From contig JAGVAP010000087.1 in assembly GCA_020060215.1 (NCBI GenBank), positions 14,880 to 78,879 on the forward strand: a stretch of 64,000 bases of DNA, written 5' to 3'. Source of the DNA: Deltaproteobacteria bacterium. GTDB taxonomy: Bacteria; Desulfobacterota; DSM-4660; Desulfatiglandales; HGW-15. A model generated the notes under the pieces. That model ran no database searches. It was given only the letters and a program-made list of their open reading frames with translations, and was not told the DNA's origin. Shown here piece after piece: positions 44,144 to 53,095 of this stretch; position 1 is the first letter of the stretch, and every line of letters begins with the position of its first letter. Made by a program: the position numbers and the translations under genes.

Positions 44144-45085
44144 CTAGACGATCCAAACGGCGCAATCCTCCGCTTCAGCCGCGATTCGCATGGCCACGGA
44201 TCCCAGCCGGAACTCCTTCGCCTGTGTAGTCCCTTTTCGGCCCATCACCAGCGTGCCGAAACCTCCTTTTCTGGTTTTCTCCAGGATGCCCTGCGACACC
44301 CTCTTGGGGCGTGCGGATTTGTGGTGCAGGAACTCAAACTTCACGCTCTTCTCGGAAAAACCCAGGTCCAGGAGCGCGTTCCTGCCGTCCTCGAAAAAAT
44401 GGGTCATCTCCTCCCTCTCCTTCTCAACGACCCGCTTTTCAAGCACATCCAATTTTTGTCGCTGTTCTGCGGTCAGATCTTCCGTAAAGGGACAGCAGAA
44501 GTGATAGAAGAGAAACTCAGCCCCTTCGACTCCCTGGAGCATGGTTCCCGCATAGCGAGCCAGCTCCACCGCACTCTGAGTCTCATCCATGGAGACCAGG
44601 ACTTTCCTGCTGTTCCACTTTTTTCCTTCTACGAGCCAGACAGGACGGTTTGCAGAGACCTCGAGCAGTTTGCCGGTGATGCTTCCGAACAAGGTGCTCG
44701 CAAACCATCCCATCCCCTTTTTCCCCACCACACATGCGTCGAAATCTCCTGCATCCACTTCGTGGATGATATCCCGCGCCACCCCGATTGCCTGCTGGCG
44801 ATAAACGGCCGTGATACGATTTCTCTTGATCCCCCCCCTTTGAAGGACCTTTACGGCTTCGCCGATATGGGCTTTCGCCTCCTTTTCCCGCCTTTTCTGC
44901 CATGCGGAGAACTGCTTCCGGATTGCAGGATCATGGGCCTCCTCCCGGTACAGGGGCGGAATGGCCGAAGAGACGGTGAGTACGGTGAAATGCACGTCCG
45001 ATGCGCCCGAGTACAGATCAGACAGGTAGTATGCAGACTTCAAAGCGTGTTGGGATCCATCCGTTGCAAGCAGTATTCTTCGCAT
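44144..45085 (-). CDS. Double universal stress protein (UspA) domain protein
   Basis: 313 aa with two Usp domains. Domain 1 opens RRILLATDGSQHALKSA and has the ATP-binding motif G-2X-G-9X-G-S in GKKGMGWFASTLFGS; domain 2 opens RKVLVSMDETQSAVELA and has GRKGTTQAKEFRLGS. Both thus keep the nucleotide-binding pattern. Tandem Usp proteins are cytoplasmic and induced by stress or anaerobiosis in other bacteria. The ATG at 45085 follows AGGAGG. A small palindrome (GTAACC-6 nt-GGTTAC, 45194-45211) lies ~110 bp upstream and could be an operator. Confidence 0.93.
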   Translation of the reverse strand: MRRILLATDGSQHALKSAYYLSDLYSGASDVHFTVLTVSSAIPPLYREEAHDPAIRKQFSAWQKRREKEAKAHIGEAVKVLQRGGIKRNRITAVYRQQAIGVARDIIHEVDAGDFDACVVGKKGMGWFASTLFGSITGKLLEVSANRPVWLVEGKKWNSRKVLVSMDETQSAVELARYAGTMLQGVEGAEFLFYHFCCPFTEDLTAEQRQKLDVLEKRVVEKEREEMTHFFEDGRNALLDLGFSEKSVKFEFLHHKSARPKRVSQGILEKTRKGGFGTLVMGRKGTTQAKEFRLGSVAMRIAAEAEDCAVWIV

Positions 45086-45331
45086 CACAACCTCCTGTTT
45101 CCTAGTATTCTTTGCCTACTTATATACGTAGGCTTCGAGGGGAGTCAAGGCATTCGGAACAGATGCATCAGGTTACCCTTTCCTGTTCCAGCCGTAACCT
45201 CTGGGGGTTACAGCTGGGGGGTAAAGTCATCCCATGATAAAAACCTTCCTGCACAAAGGCTTAGAGGCGTCCTTCCCGGATGGAAGTGAGAAAGGAATTC
45301 AGCCCAAGCATTCCCGTCGAATCCTAGCCCC

Positions 45332-46828
45332 TCAGGGGCAGTATTCACGGACGGCGATCAGTTTCACCCAGGCGAGCGGGCTGAAGGGTGTATCCGCAAA
45401 TACACCGGCCCAGACCACGAGCGCCGCGGTCACGAGGGGCGGGACCAGGAGCATCCAATGCGTTTCCCGGCTGCCGAAGCGGTGCTCGTCCGGCCATTCC
45501 GGAGGAGGTTTTCTGAGCCAGGCACGCCACAGGATGGGCAGGAAATATGCCGCATTGAGCAGGCTGCTGGCGGTCAGGATCCATCCGACCCAGTGGGCGC
45601 CCGCCTGGTCGGCGCCAAGCTTCAGGTAGTACTTCGAGACCGCCCCCGGCAGGAGGGGCAAGCCGATCATGCCGAGCGCGGCCACGGTGAACGCCATCAT
45701 GGTCAGCGGCATCCTGCGGCCCACGCCGTTCATTTCGCTGACCCGATGAACGCCCAGGGTCTCCGCAGCGTTTCCGGCGCAGAAGAACATGGTGATCTTC
45801 ATAAGCCCCTGATGCACGAGGTGGACGAGGCCGCCCACGGTGGCCATCGGGCCCAGGATGGCCGTGCCCAGCACGATATAGGAGACCTGGCTGATGGTGG
45901 AGAAGGCGAGGCGCTTCTTCACTTCGTCCTGGAACACGGCCATGAGAGAACCATAGAGGATCGTGACGCCTGCCGCGAACGACAGCGGCTGCAGAACACC
46001 GAGCACAGCGGCGTTCTCGATGCCGAACACGTCATAGACGATCCGGACCAGCCCGAAGGCGCCGGCTTTCACCACGGCCACCGCGTGCAAAAGCGCGCTG
46101 ACCGGGGCCGGCGCAATCATGGCTTTCGGCAACCACCCATGGAGCGGCACGAGGGCGGCCTTGACGCCGATCCCGAGCACGAAGAGCGCGAACAGGATCC
46201 GGAGCTCCTGTCGATGGGAGTCCAACAACCCGGCCAGCATCCCGCGTTCGGTAAAAACCACCGGCCCTGCGAGGGTGTGCAGCCACAGCGTCGCAACCAG
46301 CAGCAATGCGCCGCCGGCCAGCGTGTAGCCGAGGTAAATCTTCCCGGCCCGCAAGGACTCCTTCGAGCCCCGATGAACCACCAGCGGGTAGGTACTCACC
46401 GTGAGCAACTCATAGAAGGTCAGAAAGGTGACCAGATTCGCGGACAGGGCAATACCGGTCGTGGCCGTGACGCACAGGCTGAAGAATCCGAAGAACCGGC
46501 TCCGATGTGGGGAACCCTCCAGGTAGCCCACGGCATAGAGCGTGGTCCAGAACCACAGCACGCTGGACAGGGTGAGAAACAGGACCGAGTTGGCGTCGGC
46601 GCCGAGCGCGAAGGGGACGCCGGGCAAGAACTCGAACGAGAGCGAATACGTCCGGCCGAGATAAACGAACCTGAGCAGCACCGCCACGAGCACCAGCTTC
46701 AGGACGGCTCCCAGCAAATTGAGCCGGGTGCGCAACCGGTGATTCTCTTCCTTCAGGAAGAAGATCACCAGTCCCGTAAAAAAGGAGCTGAACAGGATCC
46801 CGAGCAGGAGCAGCGCGTGAACGGTCAT
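45332..46828 (-). CDS. Second MrpD/NuoN-type proton-translocating antiporter subunit
   Basis: 498 aa with about 14 membrane helices and the Proton_antipo_M core: ELLTVSTYPLVVHRG, ALFVLGIGVKAALVPLHGWLPKAMIAPAPVSALLHAVAVVKAG and FSTISQVSYIVLG. The key Lys of helix VII and Glu of helix V are in these blocks. It is a paralogue of the upstream MrpD-like gene. The ATG overlaps that gene's stop, so it is the last gene of the Mrp operon. It is expected to move H+ or Na+ across the membrane. Confidence 0.9.
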   Translation of the reverse strand: MTVHALLLLGILFSSFFTGLVIFFLKEENHRLRTRLNLLGAVLKLVLVAVLLRFVYLGRTYSLSFEFLPGVPFALGADANSVLFLTLSSVLWFWTTLYAVGYLEGSPHRSRFFGFFSLCVTATTGIALSANLVTFLTFYELLTVSTYPLVVHRGSKESLRAGKIYLGYTLAGGALLLVATLWLHTLAGPVVFTERGMLAGLLDSHRQELRILFALFVLGIGVKAALVPLHGWLPKAMIAPAPVSALLHAVAVVKAGAFGLVRIVYDVFGIENAAVLGVLQPLSFAAGVTILYGSLMAVFQDEVKKRLAFSTISQVSYIVLGTAILGPMATVGGLVHLVHQGLMKITMFFCAGNAAETLGVHRVSEMNGVGRRMPLTMMAFTVAALGMIGLPLLPGAVSKYYLKLGADQAGAHWVGWILTASSLLNAAYFLPILWRAWLRKPPPEWPDEHRFGSRETHWMLLVPPLVTAALVVWAGVFADTPFSPLAWVKLIAVREYCP

Positions 46829-48315
46829 TGACCCAACATCCTCGACAACGCCGGGCCGGCAACCGGCGATCCTATCCGCAGCAGCTCCACAGGCCAGGTG
46901 GCCGCCAGGCCGAAACCGACCGCCAGCAGCGCCAGGACAAGGGAGGTCCACTCCCTGACCGGCGAAATCCGGGTGAAAACGGCCGGGCTCGACTCGGCGG
47001 TGAAGGCGTGGGACAACACGCGCAGGACATATGCGGCGGCGAGGAGGCTGCCGAGCAGAATGACCGCCACCCACCACCATTGTCCCTGCGCGATCCCCGA
47101 GTTCAACAGCATCCATTTTCCGGCGAAGCCGCTGCTGGGCGGCAGCCCTGCGAGGCTCATGCCTGCAAGGGCGAAGGCAAACACGGAGATCGGCAGCACG
47201 TGCGTGATCCCGTTCATGTCCCTGATGCGGTCGTGGCCCGCGGCGTGGAGAATGTTACCTGCAACAAGAAAGATGGAAGCCTTTGCGCATGCGTGGGCGC
47301 CGAGCAGGACCAGCCCGCCGCTCCAGGCCGTGAAACCGCCCGTGTCCCCGGCGGCGAGCGGAAAGAGCAGAAAAAGGTAACCCAACTGCGCCACGGTGGA
47401 GTAAGCCACGAGCAGTTTCAGCCGAGGCTGGGTGAGAGCCTTAATGGAGCCCCACAGGATTGCCCCCGCACCCAGCGCACCGATCCACTGGGCAACGGCC
47501 GGCGTGATCAGCGCGTGGAACCCTTCGAACCAGAGCCGGAGCAGGATGTACAATGCGCCTTTCACGACGAGGGCGGAGAGCAGTGCGCTCACCGGGGCGG
47601 GAGCATTGGCGTGGGCGGACGGCAGCCAGAAGTGCATCGGGAACAAGGCCGCTTTGGTAGCGAGTCCGATCGTCATCAGCCCAAGGGCCACCCACACGCT
47701 CGGGCCCGGTGCAACCCGGACGGCCAGGAGCGGCAGGTCCACCGTGGCACACTGCGCGTACACCAGCCCGACCCCGAGCAGGTAGAACAGGGAAGCTCCG
47801 ATGCTGACGAGCAGGTATCGCATGGCCGCGGTGAGCGCCGGCCGTTCCCCCCCTAACGCCACCAGCATCACCGCGGAAAATCCCAGCAACTCCAGCGTGA
47901 CATACAGGTTGAAGATGTCGGCTGAGAGGAACAGTCCGTTCAGACCGGTCCACAGGAAGAAAAAGAGCGGCCAGAAGTAACGCGCGCGATGGACTGCCTT
48001 GTGGTGGCGGCCGGCCGAAAAGTATTCCCAAGCGTAGACGGAGACCGCCGCCCCGATCCCTGCAGTGAGGATCAACATGAGCAGCGCCAGGCCGTCCGCT
48101 CGCAGGTCAATGCCCAGCGGCGCTCCCCACCCTCCGACCAGGTGAGTCTGGACCCCGCGCGAGAGCACTTCCCGGGAGAGGTTGAACAACCCTGATCCCA
48201 CGGCGAGCGCATTGGCCACGGACAGCCACCGGCCGCTCCTGGGAAACAGGAAGCTGAAGGCCGATGCAGCCAGCGGGCACAGGATGACCAGGGCCATGGC
48301 AGAGCTCGGCGTCAT
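46825..48315 (-). CDS. mrpD: MrpD-type antiporter subunit (NuoN/NuoM-like)
   Basis: 496 aa, about 14 membrane helices. Core motifs: NLYVTLELLGFSAVMLVALGG, GLATKAALFPMHFWLPSAHANAPAPVSALLSALVVKGA and YSTVAQLGYLFLLFPLA. The HANAPAPVSA block identifies the MrpD/MrpA branch. It begins at ATG 48315, overlapping the mrpC stop, and its own stop overlaps the second MrpD-like gene. A much longer upstream extension in the same frame only shadows mrpC. Confidence 0.9.
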   Translation of the reverse strand: MTPSSAMALVILCPLAASAFSFLFPRSGRWLSVANALAVGSGLFNLSREVLSRGVQTHLVGGWGAPLGIDLRADGLALLMLILTAGIGAAVSVYAWEYFSAGRHHKAVHRARYFWPLFFFLWTGLNGLFLSADIFNLYVTLELLGFSAVMLVALGGERPALTAAMRYLLVSIGASLFYLLGVGLVYAQCATVDLPLLAVRVAPGPSVWVALGLMTIGLATKAALFPMHFWLPSAHANAPAPVSALLSALVVKGALYILLRLWFEGFHALITPAVAQWIGALGAGAILWGSIKALTQPRLKLLVAYSTVAQLGYLFLLFPLAAGDTGGFTAWSGGLVLLGAHACAKASIFLVAGNILHAAGHDRIRDMNGITHVLPISVFAFALAGMSLAGLPPSSGFAGKWMLLNSGIAQGQWWWVAVILLGSLLAAAYVLRVLSHAFTAESSPAVFTRISPVREWTSLVLALLAVGFGLAATWPVELLRIGSPVAGPALSRMLGQ

Positions 48316-48692
48316 GAATGGGCTTCCGCCTTGCCGGAGGGTGCAGGATCCCGGTCGGATACGCCGGATTTCGTGTCCGGCGGGTCTGGCGCAAGTTCCG
48401 TCTTGCCCGTGGCGACTTGAACGGTATCGGCGAGGGCCAGCGCCAGTCCCGTGGCGCATACGGAGACGACAATGCCCGTAAGCACCATGGCGTGTGGGAC
48501 CGGGTCGGGAACCGCACCGACCGTCCGGGCTGCAACAGCGATATACACGAGGAATACGCCGGACCCCATCACGTTCAGGGCCATGATTCGCCTGAGCAGG
48601 TTGGCCTGGACCAGCAGCGAGTAAAAAGCAAGGCTGAAAACCAGCCCCCCCGCCAGGAGGTAAATGCGATGATCGATCTCAGGCATACTCAT
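48312..48692 (-). CDS. mrpC: MrpC/NuoK-like antiporter subunit
   Basis: 126 aa with three membrane helices: IYLLAGGLVFSLAFYSLLVQ, LNVMGSGVFLVYIAVAART and MVLTGIVVSVCATGLALALA. This matches MrpC (NuoK family), including PHAMVLTGIVV. The C-terminal ~30 residues are polar. The start at 48692 has GGGAGGA upstream and overlaps the mrpB stop; ATG 48686 is the alternative. Confidence 0.9.
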   Translation of the reverse strand: MSMPEIDHRIYLLAGGLVFSLAFYSLLVQANLLRRIMALNVMGSGVFLVYIAVAARTVGAVPDPVPHAMVLTGIVVSVCATGLALALADTVQVATGKTELAPDPPDTKSGVSDRDPAPSGKAEAHS

Positions 48693-49366
48693 TCGGCTGC
48701 GTCCTCCCGGAGGTCTGAATCCTCCTGCCGGGGACGGCCGCCGAGGTACAACAATCCCAACGTTGCCCCGATGGAAACCAATGCCGCGCATTCGATCACC
48801 AGGATCCACATGCCTGCCGCACCTGCCGGGTATTCCAGCAGTCCGCCGGTAAAGGGGATCGTTGCGGCCGCGGACGACGCAAAAACCAGCACTCCAAGGA
48901 CCAGGCCGAGCCGCGGGAGTCCCGGCCTGTAGACTGAAGGCAATACACCCCCAAGTGACAACAGCACGATCCCCCCCCCCAGCAGCGCCCCTCCCTGGAA
49001 AGCGCCCCCGGGCGCAGAAGAGCCGATCCAAAGGAGATAGCCCGCCGCCAGCACCAGCACCGGGAGCGAAATGCGCAGGAAGGAGAGGAGCAGCGGGCGG
49101 CCGCGCAGGTCGCTGACGGGCCATGGGCCGCGTCTGACCGACCAGACACCCAGGATGGCCAGGAGCAGTACCGCGATTTCAAGCAGCGTGTCATAGCCGC
49201 GGTAGTTGAGCAGTACCGCGGTGACCGGGTTGGTCACACCGCTCCCGGACAATTTCTCAAGGGCAAGCCCGGTCAGGCCCGCCGGTTGAGCGGGGAGGGA
49301 AAGCACGGCCCACCAGAGCGCGCAGAGCAGCAGGGCCGAGACGACCCCGAGCGACAAGCGTTTCAT
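48689..49366 (-). CDS. mrpB: MrpB with MbhE-like N-terminal extension
   Basis: 225 aa. The first ~85 residues, with TNPVTAVLLNYRGYDTLLEIAVLLLAILGVW, resemble the last part of MrpA (MbhE-like). The remainder matches MrpB: SAPGGAFQGGALLGGGIVLLSLGG, then GAAGMWILVIECAALVSIGATL. It therefore joins two parts that in classic Mrp operons belong to different proteins. The codons for the GGG of LLGGG form a run of ten G (48971-48980). Start and stop overlap the neighbours by ATGA. Confidence 0.88.
   Translation of the reverse strand: MKRLSLGVVSALLLCALWWAVLSLPAQPAGLTGLALEKLSGSGVTNPVTAVLLNYRGYDTLLEIAVLLLAILGVWSVRRGPWPVSDLRGRPLLLSFLRISLPVLVLAAGYLLWIGSSAPGGAFQGGALLGGGIVLLSLGGVLPSVYRPGLPRLGLVLGVLVFASSAAATIPFTGGLLEYPAGAAGMWILVIECAALVSIGATLGLLYLGGRPRQEDSDLREDAAE
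48971..48980 (-). repeat. G10 homopolymer inside mrpB
   Basis: Ten G on the coding strand encode the end of CTG and three Gly codons. Slippage by one base would shift the frame and truncate MrpB, with polar effects on mrpC and mrpD through coupled starts. Confidence 0.6.
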
Positions 49367-49644
49367 GGTTCGGATTTCCCCCGTTTGCCTCCAGCGGCGG
49401 TCCGTTTCCTTCGCTCCATGCGAAAAAGCGCCCCCAGGAGGAGAGCGCCGGTGAGTCCCGATCCGACCGCGGCTTCGGCCAGGGCCACATCGGGCGCGCG
49501 CAACCGGACCCAGCAGACCGAGATCAGAAGGCCCAAAGCAATAAACTCGATCACCGCCCGGAAAAGGTCCCGATCGTTTAGGCAGCGCCAGGCGAGCACA
49601 GCGACCATGGCCACGAGCACCCCATCAAATATCTGCAGGATCAT
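49363..49644 (-). CDS. DUF4040 / MbhD-like antiporter subunit
   Basis: 93 aa with three helices. The pattern AVIEFIALGLLISVCWVRLRAPDVALAEAAVGSGLTGALLLGAL is the MbhD-type (DUF4040) domain that forms the C-terminal region of MrpA in other bacteria. Here it is a separate small protein. The ATG follows GGGGAAGG, overlaps the end of mrpG by 20 bp, and the stop overlaps mrpB (ATGA). It places this operon in the split, group-type Mrp/Mbh layout. Confidence 0.88.
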   Translation of the reverse strand: MILQIFDGVLVAMVAVLAWRCLNDRDLFRAVIEFIALGLLISVCWVRLRAPDVALAEAAVGSGLTGALLLGALFRMERRKRTAAGGKRGKSEP

Positions 49645-49951
49645 CGCCTTCCCCGGTCCAAGGTTTCAGGCCCCGTCGATACGCCTCATCGCCGATCAGG
49701 AAGCACACCGTACCGCTCGCCACCAGCACCATTGCCCAGATCAACCCGAGTTTGAAGACCTCCCGCCACGACTCCGCCTGCAGCATCAACGCGAGGACGG
49801 CCATGCCCAGCCCGAGGTTGTCTGCCTTGGTGAGCGCATGAAGTCGGCAATACAGGTCCGGAAAACGCAACAAACCGGCCGTGCCGGCTGCGAAGAAGAA
49901 CAACGCCGCGGCCAGCAACAAGATGGTAAGCGCATCGAGGAGGAGATTCAT
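49625..49951 (-). CDS. mrpG: MrpG-type antiporter subunit
   Basis: 108 aa, three helices. The signature FFFAAGTAGLLRFPDLYCRLHALTKADNLGLGMAVLAL is diagnostic for MrpG/PhaG. The start codon shares one base with the mrpF stop (TGATG). Its last residues are acidic and overlap the DUF4040 gene by 20 bp. Small structural subunit of the Na+/H+ antiporter complex. Confidence 0.92.
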   Translation of the reverse strand: MNLLLDALTILLLAAALFFFAAGTAGLLRFPDLYCRLHALTKADNLGLGMAVLALMLQAESWREVFKLGLIWAMVLVASGTVCFLIGDEAYRRGLKPWTGEGDDPADI

Positions 49952-50232
49952 CAGCCTTGGTCCTCCGATTCCGTGTTCCGGGACGGCCAACCGCGCAACA
50001 CGAAAGCCACGCCCAGAACGGCGGCCAGAAGCGCGAACACCAGGGCGACATCGAGGGCCCCTTTCACGCCCAGGCCGCTGCCGAGCACAAGCACCAGCGC
50101 CGCACCCGTGCTGCCGAAAAGCAGGGCGGCCAGGAGGCTCTCGGCCCTGCCCCGCTGACGAAACACGTGGGCGAGACCGAGGAGGATCGTGAGCAGGAGC
50201 GCGCCGGCAGCGGAGAGATAGACGAGGGTCAT
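49951..50232 (-). CDS. mrpF: MrpF-type antiporter subunit
   Basis: 93 aa with three short membrane helices and the MrpF pattern LVLGSGLGVKGALDVALVFALLAAVLGVAFVLRG. It begins at an ATG that overlaps the mrpE stop and is itself coupled to mrpG. Small membrane subunit of the complex. Confidence 0.9.
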   Translation of the reverse strand: MTLVYLSAAGALLLTILLGLAHVFRQRGRAESLLAALLFGSTGAALVLVLGSGLGVKGALDVALVFALLAAVLGVAFVLRGWPSRNTESEDQG

Positions 50233-50768
50233 TCCGCCCCCTTCGCCGCTTCCTGGAGTTTCAGACAGAAGAGTCTCGCCACCCGCTCTTCCAGATCCCG
50301 CAACCTGCCTTCCACATGGGGCGTAAGCTGCAGCACGTGGACGCGCAGCCGGTCGCGCTCAATCGCGACCACGGCCGTGCCCGGCAGCAGGCTGATGGTA
50401 TGGCAGAAAAACCAGCGGGCCGTTCCCACCGGCAGACGGACCGCAAAGCACAGGATCCCCGGAGATAGCGGAAGGTCCGGAGAGAGTGCGCGCCGGGCCA
50501 CATCCCAGCCGCCCTGCAGGGATTCGCGCATGAAATAGCCGACAAAATAAGCGGCGGCGGGCAGACCCACGCGCCACGAAGTCGAGGGGAGCAGCCTGAG
50601 GCTGATCCATGCGGCGGCAAGCACGGTGGGGGCTCCCACCGCCCAGGACTTCAGCTCGGTCCCGTTCAGGCAAAACCAGAATGCGGCAAGGAGCACCACC
50701 CGGAGGAGGAAACGAAGGCCGTTCGCCGGTGCCGGTGGTGTCTGGATGGAAGTCGCGGTGCGTGCCAT
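50229..50768 (-). CDS. mrpE: MrpE-type antiporter subunit
   Basis: About 179 aa, first gene of the operon. Two N-terminal helices (FLLRVVLLAAFWFCLNG and a second near residue 40), then LPAAAYFVGYFMRESLQGGWDVARRALSP, GILCFAVRLP and SLLPGTAVVAIERDRLRVHVL, all MrpE landmarks. The start is uncertain between ATG 50768 and GTG 50777, as the ribosome site is weak. The operon order E-F-G-DUF4040-B-C-D-D lacks a full-length MrpA. Confidence 0.9.
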   Translation of the reverse strand: MARTATSIQTPPAPANGLRFLLRVVLLAAFWFCLNGTELKSWAVGAPTVLAAAWISLRLLPSTSWRVGLPAAAYFVGYFMRESLQGGWDVARRALSPDLPLSPGILCFAVRLPVGTARWFFCHTISLLPGTAVVAIERDRLRVHVLQLTPHVEGRLRDLEERVARLFCLKLQEAAKGAE

Positions 50769-51197
50769 AAGGCTCACATGTCACCAGGTGCCACAGATAG
50801 CCGCCACAGCAGGAAGAACATGTGCTGAGGGAGATAAGGAGTCCGCGTCTATGGGTTCGAATCTAGAGGATCTGTGCTTGGTGTGTCAAGAAGATCCAGG
50901 CGCGCCGTCTCGCTCAATGCCCTGGAGCCGATTCACGGCCAGCTCTCCTTTGGAAGGATTCCGGGTCTTGCTGGAAGGGGCAGGAGACCCACGGCCTTAC
51001 CTGCGGCGCTCCCGGCCGCCGCATGTCTCCAAGGTCTCACGCCTCACTACCATTCTGTTGCAGGGTCTCTTTAGAACCCCCAGGGTTTCGAATACAACCT
51101 TCAACATATTCTCCCTGCCCTGCCCCTCGTCGAGAATCGTCCAGAAAGCCATAGAGGACCGGTGCGACCTCGAAGGCTGACGACAGGAGGGAACATC
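50769..51197. other. Divergent intergenic region
   Basis: It separates the Mrp operon from the enolase-superfamily gene and should hold both promoters. I found no terminator, repeat or gene-like frame. The right end has the ribosome site CAGGAGGG of the next gene. Confidence 0.4.
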
Positions 51198-52325
51198 ATG
51201 ACCCGAAAGGATCCGGAGGAAAGGTCCGGCCTTTCGATCGACGGCCTGGAGGTGAGCGTCTACCGGATTCCCACGGACGGTCCCGAAGGCAGGGAATCGG
51301 ACGGCACCCTCGAGTGGAGCTCGACCACGATGGTCTGGGTCGAACTCCGCGCCGGGAGTGAGGTTGGAGTCGGCTATAGCTATTCGGAAAAGGCTGCTGC
51401 AACCCTCATCGAGTCGAAGCTCAAGGATCGGGTCATCGGGAGGGATCCGATGCAGATCGGTTCGATCTGGCGCGATCTCATGTCCTCCCTCCGAAACGCG
51501 GGGAGGCCCGGGATCGGCTCGATGGCCGTCTCGGCGGTCGATGTGGCCCTCTGGGACCTGAAGGCCAGACTGCTGGGACTTCCACTCTATCGTCTACTGG
51601 GCGCATTCCACGAGCGGGTTCCGGTCTACGGCTCGGGGGGGTTCTGCAACTACCCGATCGACCGGCTCCGGTCGCAGGTCTCGGGTTGGGCCGAGCAGGG
51701 GATCCCGCGGGTGAAGATCAAGACCTCGCGCAGCCCCGACCAGGACCCGGAGCGGCTCTCCGCCGTGAGATCGGCGCTGGGGGATTCGGTCGTGCTGATG
51801 ACGGATGCCAACGGCGCCCTCACGCGCAAGGAGGGGCTTCGCTGGGCGTGGCGCTTCCGGGAGGAGTGGGGGGTAGCCTGGTTCGAGGAGCCGGTCTCCT
51901 CCGACGACCGCATCGGGCTTCGGCTCATCCGCGACCAGGGGCCGCCGGGGCTGGAGGTGGCGGCCGGCGAGTACGGGTTTGTCCTGAGCGACTTCTTCGA
52001 CCTCCTCTGCGCCGTCGCGGTCGACTGCCTGCAGGCCGACGTGACCCGGTGCGGCGGGATCACCGGGCTTCTGCAGGTCTCGGGGCTCTCCGCGGCGCAC
52101 TCCATCGACCTCTCCGCCCACTGCGCCCCGTCCATCTCGGCCCACGCCTTCTGCGCGGTCGAGAGGCTGCGTCACATCGAGTACTTCCACGATCACGTGC
52201 GGATCGAGCATATGCTCTTCGACGGCGTCCTCTCCCCCGAAGACGGCACACTGACCCCGGATCCCGTTCGCCCGGGGCTGGGGATCGAGCTCAAACGAAA
52301 GGATGCCGAGCGGTTCCGCGCATAG
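51198..52325 (+). CDS. Enolase superfamily enzyme (mandelate racemase/muconate lactonizing group)
   Basis: 375 aa with the N-terminal capping domain and a TIM barrel. Catalytic landmarks: VKIKTSRSPDQD (KxK base), the metal ligands in MTDANGA, FEEPV and AAGEYG, the DVTRCGGITG strand and a SAHCAPSISAH loop. The substrate group (acid sugar, dipeptide or muconate) cannot be fixed. The N-terminus carries ~15 extra residues. The start is ATG 7 nt after GGAGGG. It stands alone, with a converging M48 gene behind it, so genome context does not help. Confidence 0.9.
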   Translation: MTRKDPEERSGLSIDGLEVSVYRIPTDGPEGRESDGTLEWSSTTMVWVELRAGSEVGVGYSYSEKAAATLIESKLKDRVIGRDPMQIGSIWRDLMSSLRNAGRPGIGSMAVSAVDVALWDLKARLLGLPLYRLLGAFHERVPVYGSGGFCNYPIDRLRSQVSGWAEQGIPRVKIKTSRSPDQDPERLSAVRSALGDSVVLMTDANGALTRKEGLRWAWRFREEWGVAWFEEPVSSDDRIGLRLIRDQGPPGLEVAAGEYGFVLSDFFDLLCAVAVDCLQADVTRCGGITGLLQVSGLSAAHSIDLSAHCAPSISAHAFCAVERLRHIEYFHDHVRIEHMLFDGVLSPEDGTLTPDPVRPGLGIELKRKDAERFRA

Positions 52326-52366
52326 ACCTGCCACATCGGTGTGGAGCTGGAGTGGTTTGGGGTCGA

Positions 52367-53095
52367 CTACGACATTTCCCGGATCCTCGCGATCCGGTCT
52401 TCCGTCCCCGGATGGGTCGAGAAGAATCCACCCCCTCCCCCACCGGTGCTTTTCATGAGCCAAGAAAGAGTGTCGGCCATGACCTCCTCCCCGTTGTATC
52501 CTGCGCGGTTCAGGATCTCGACACCGTGCTCGTCTGCTGAATACTCCTCGCTCCGGCTGTAAGGGCGCATCACACCCAGGTCTGCAATCAGGGGGGTTAC
52601 TGCGCCGGATCCCGGAAAGATCTGATCCAGGATAATCGTCCCGATCTGCAGCCCCGTTCCAATCGCCTGGGCCTTGGCCACATGACCGAGATCCTCATGG
52701 GCCACCTCATGGGCCAGGACACCCCGCAGCCGTTCGTCGTCGGCCTTCCGGAGAAGACCCGTGGTGACATAGAAGACGCCGTTTCCGGCATTCGCGGCAT
52801 TGATCTCGGGGCTGTCGATGACCCCGATGCGCACCTCCCCGGGCTGCAGCTGCTTGTCCATGTTGCGCACCAGCGGGAGCATGATCCTCTTGATGCGTTC
52901 GGCCTGGCCTGGATCGACCTTGGCCAGCTCGGGGGCGGCGCTTCCGGCCGAACCTCCACCCGACCCTCCCGGCACGGGAACGGACAAACCGGCGCACCCG
53001 GACAGGAACCCGATGAAGGCCATCGCGAGGACGACCCCCGTGCTCCACCGGCGAAGCGACGTAAAGGCCTGAAACCGGTTATTCGGTTGAATCAT
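52367..53095 (-). CDS. M48 family metalloprotease lipoprotein
   Basis: 242 aa. A signal peptide with lipobox (FLSGC) gives an envelope lipoprotein. The zinc motif is HEVAHEDLGH (~residue 128) with the third ligand Glu in EEYSADEHGV. A Gly-run (GGGGGG) precedes FFSTHPGTEDRI, typical of M48 proteins of the BepA/LoiP/YcaL type that guard outer-membrane protein assembly. The start is ATG 8 nt after GGGAGGA. It is probably a single-gene unit. Confidence 0.9.
   Translation of the reverse strand: MIQPNNRFQAFTSLRRWSTGVVLAMAFIGFLSGCAGLSVPVPGGSGGGSAGSAAPELAKVDPGQAERIKRIMLPLVRNMDKQLQPGEVRIGVIDSPEINAANAGNGVFYVTTGLLRKADDERLRGVLAHEVAHEDLGHVAKAQAIGTGLQIGTIILDQIFPGSGAVTPLIADLGVMRPYSRSEEYSADEHGVEILNRAGYNGEEVMADTLSWLMKSTGGGGGGFFSTHPGTEDRIARIREMS

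Noticed and set aside
45458..46831. 457-codon plus-strand frame over the second MrpD gene
   Set aside because: Polar, Gln/His/Arg-rich antisense translation typical of the reverse of membrane protein genes.
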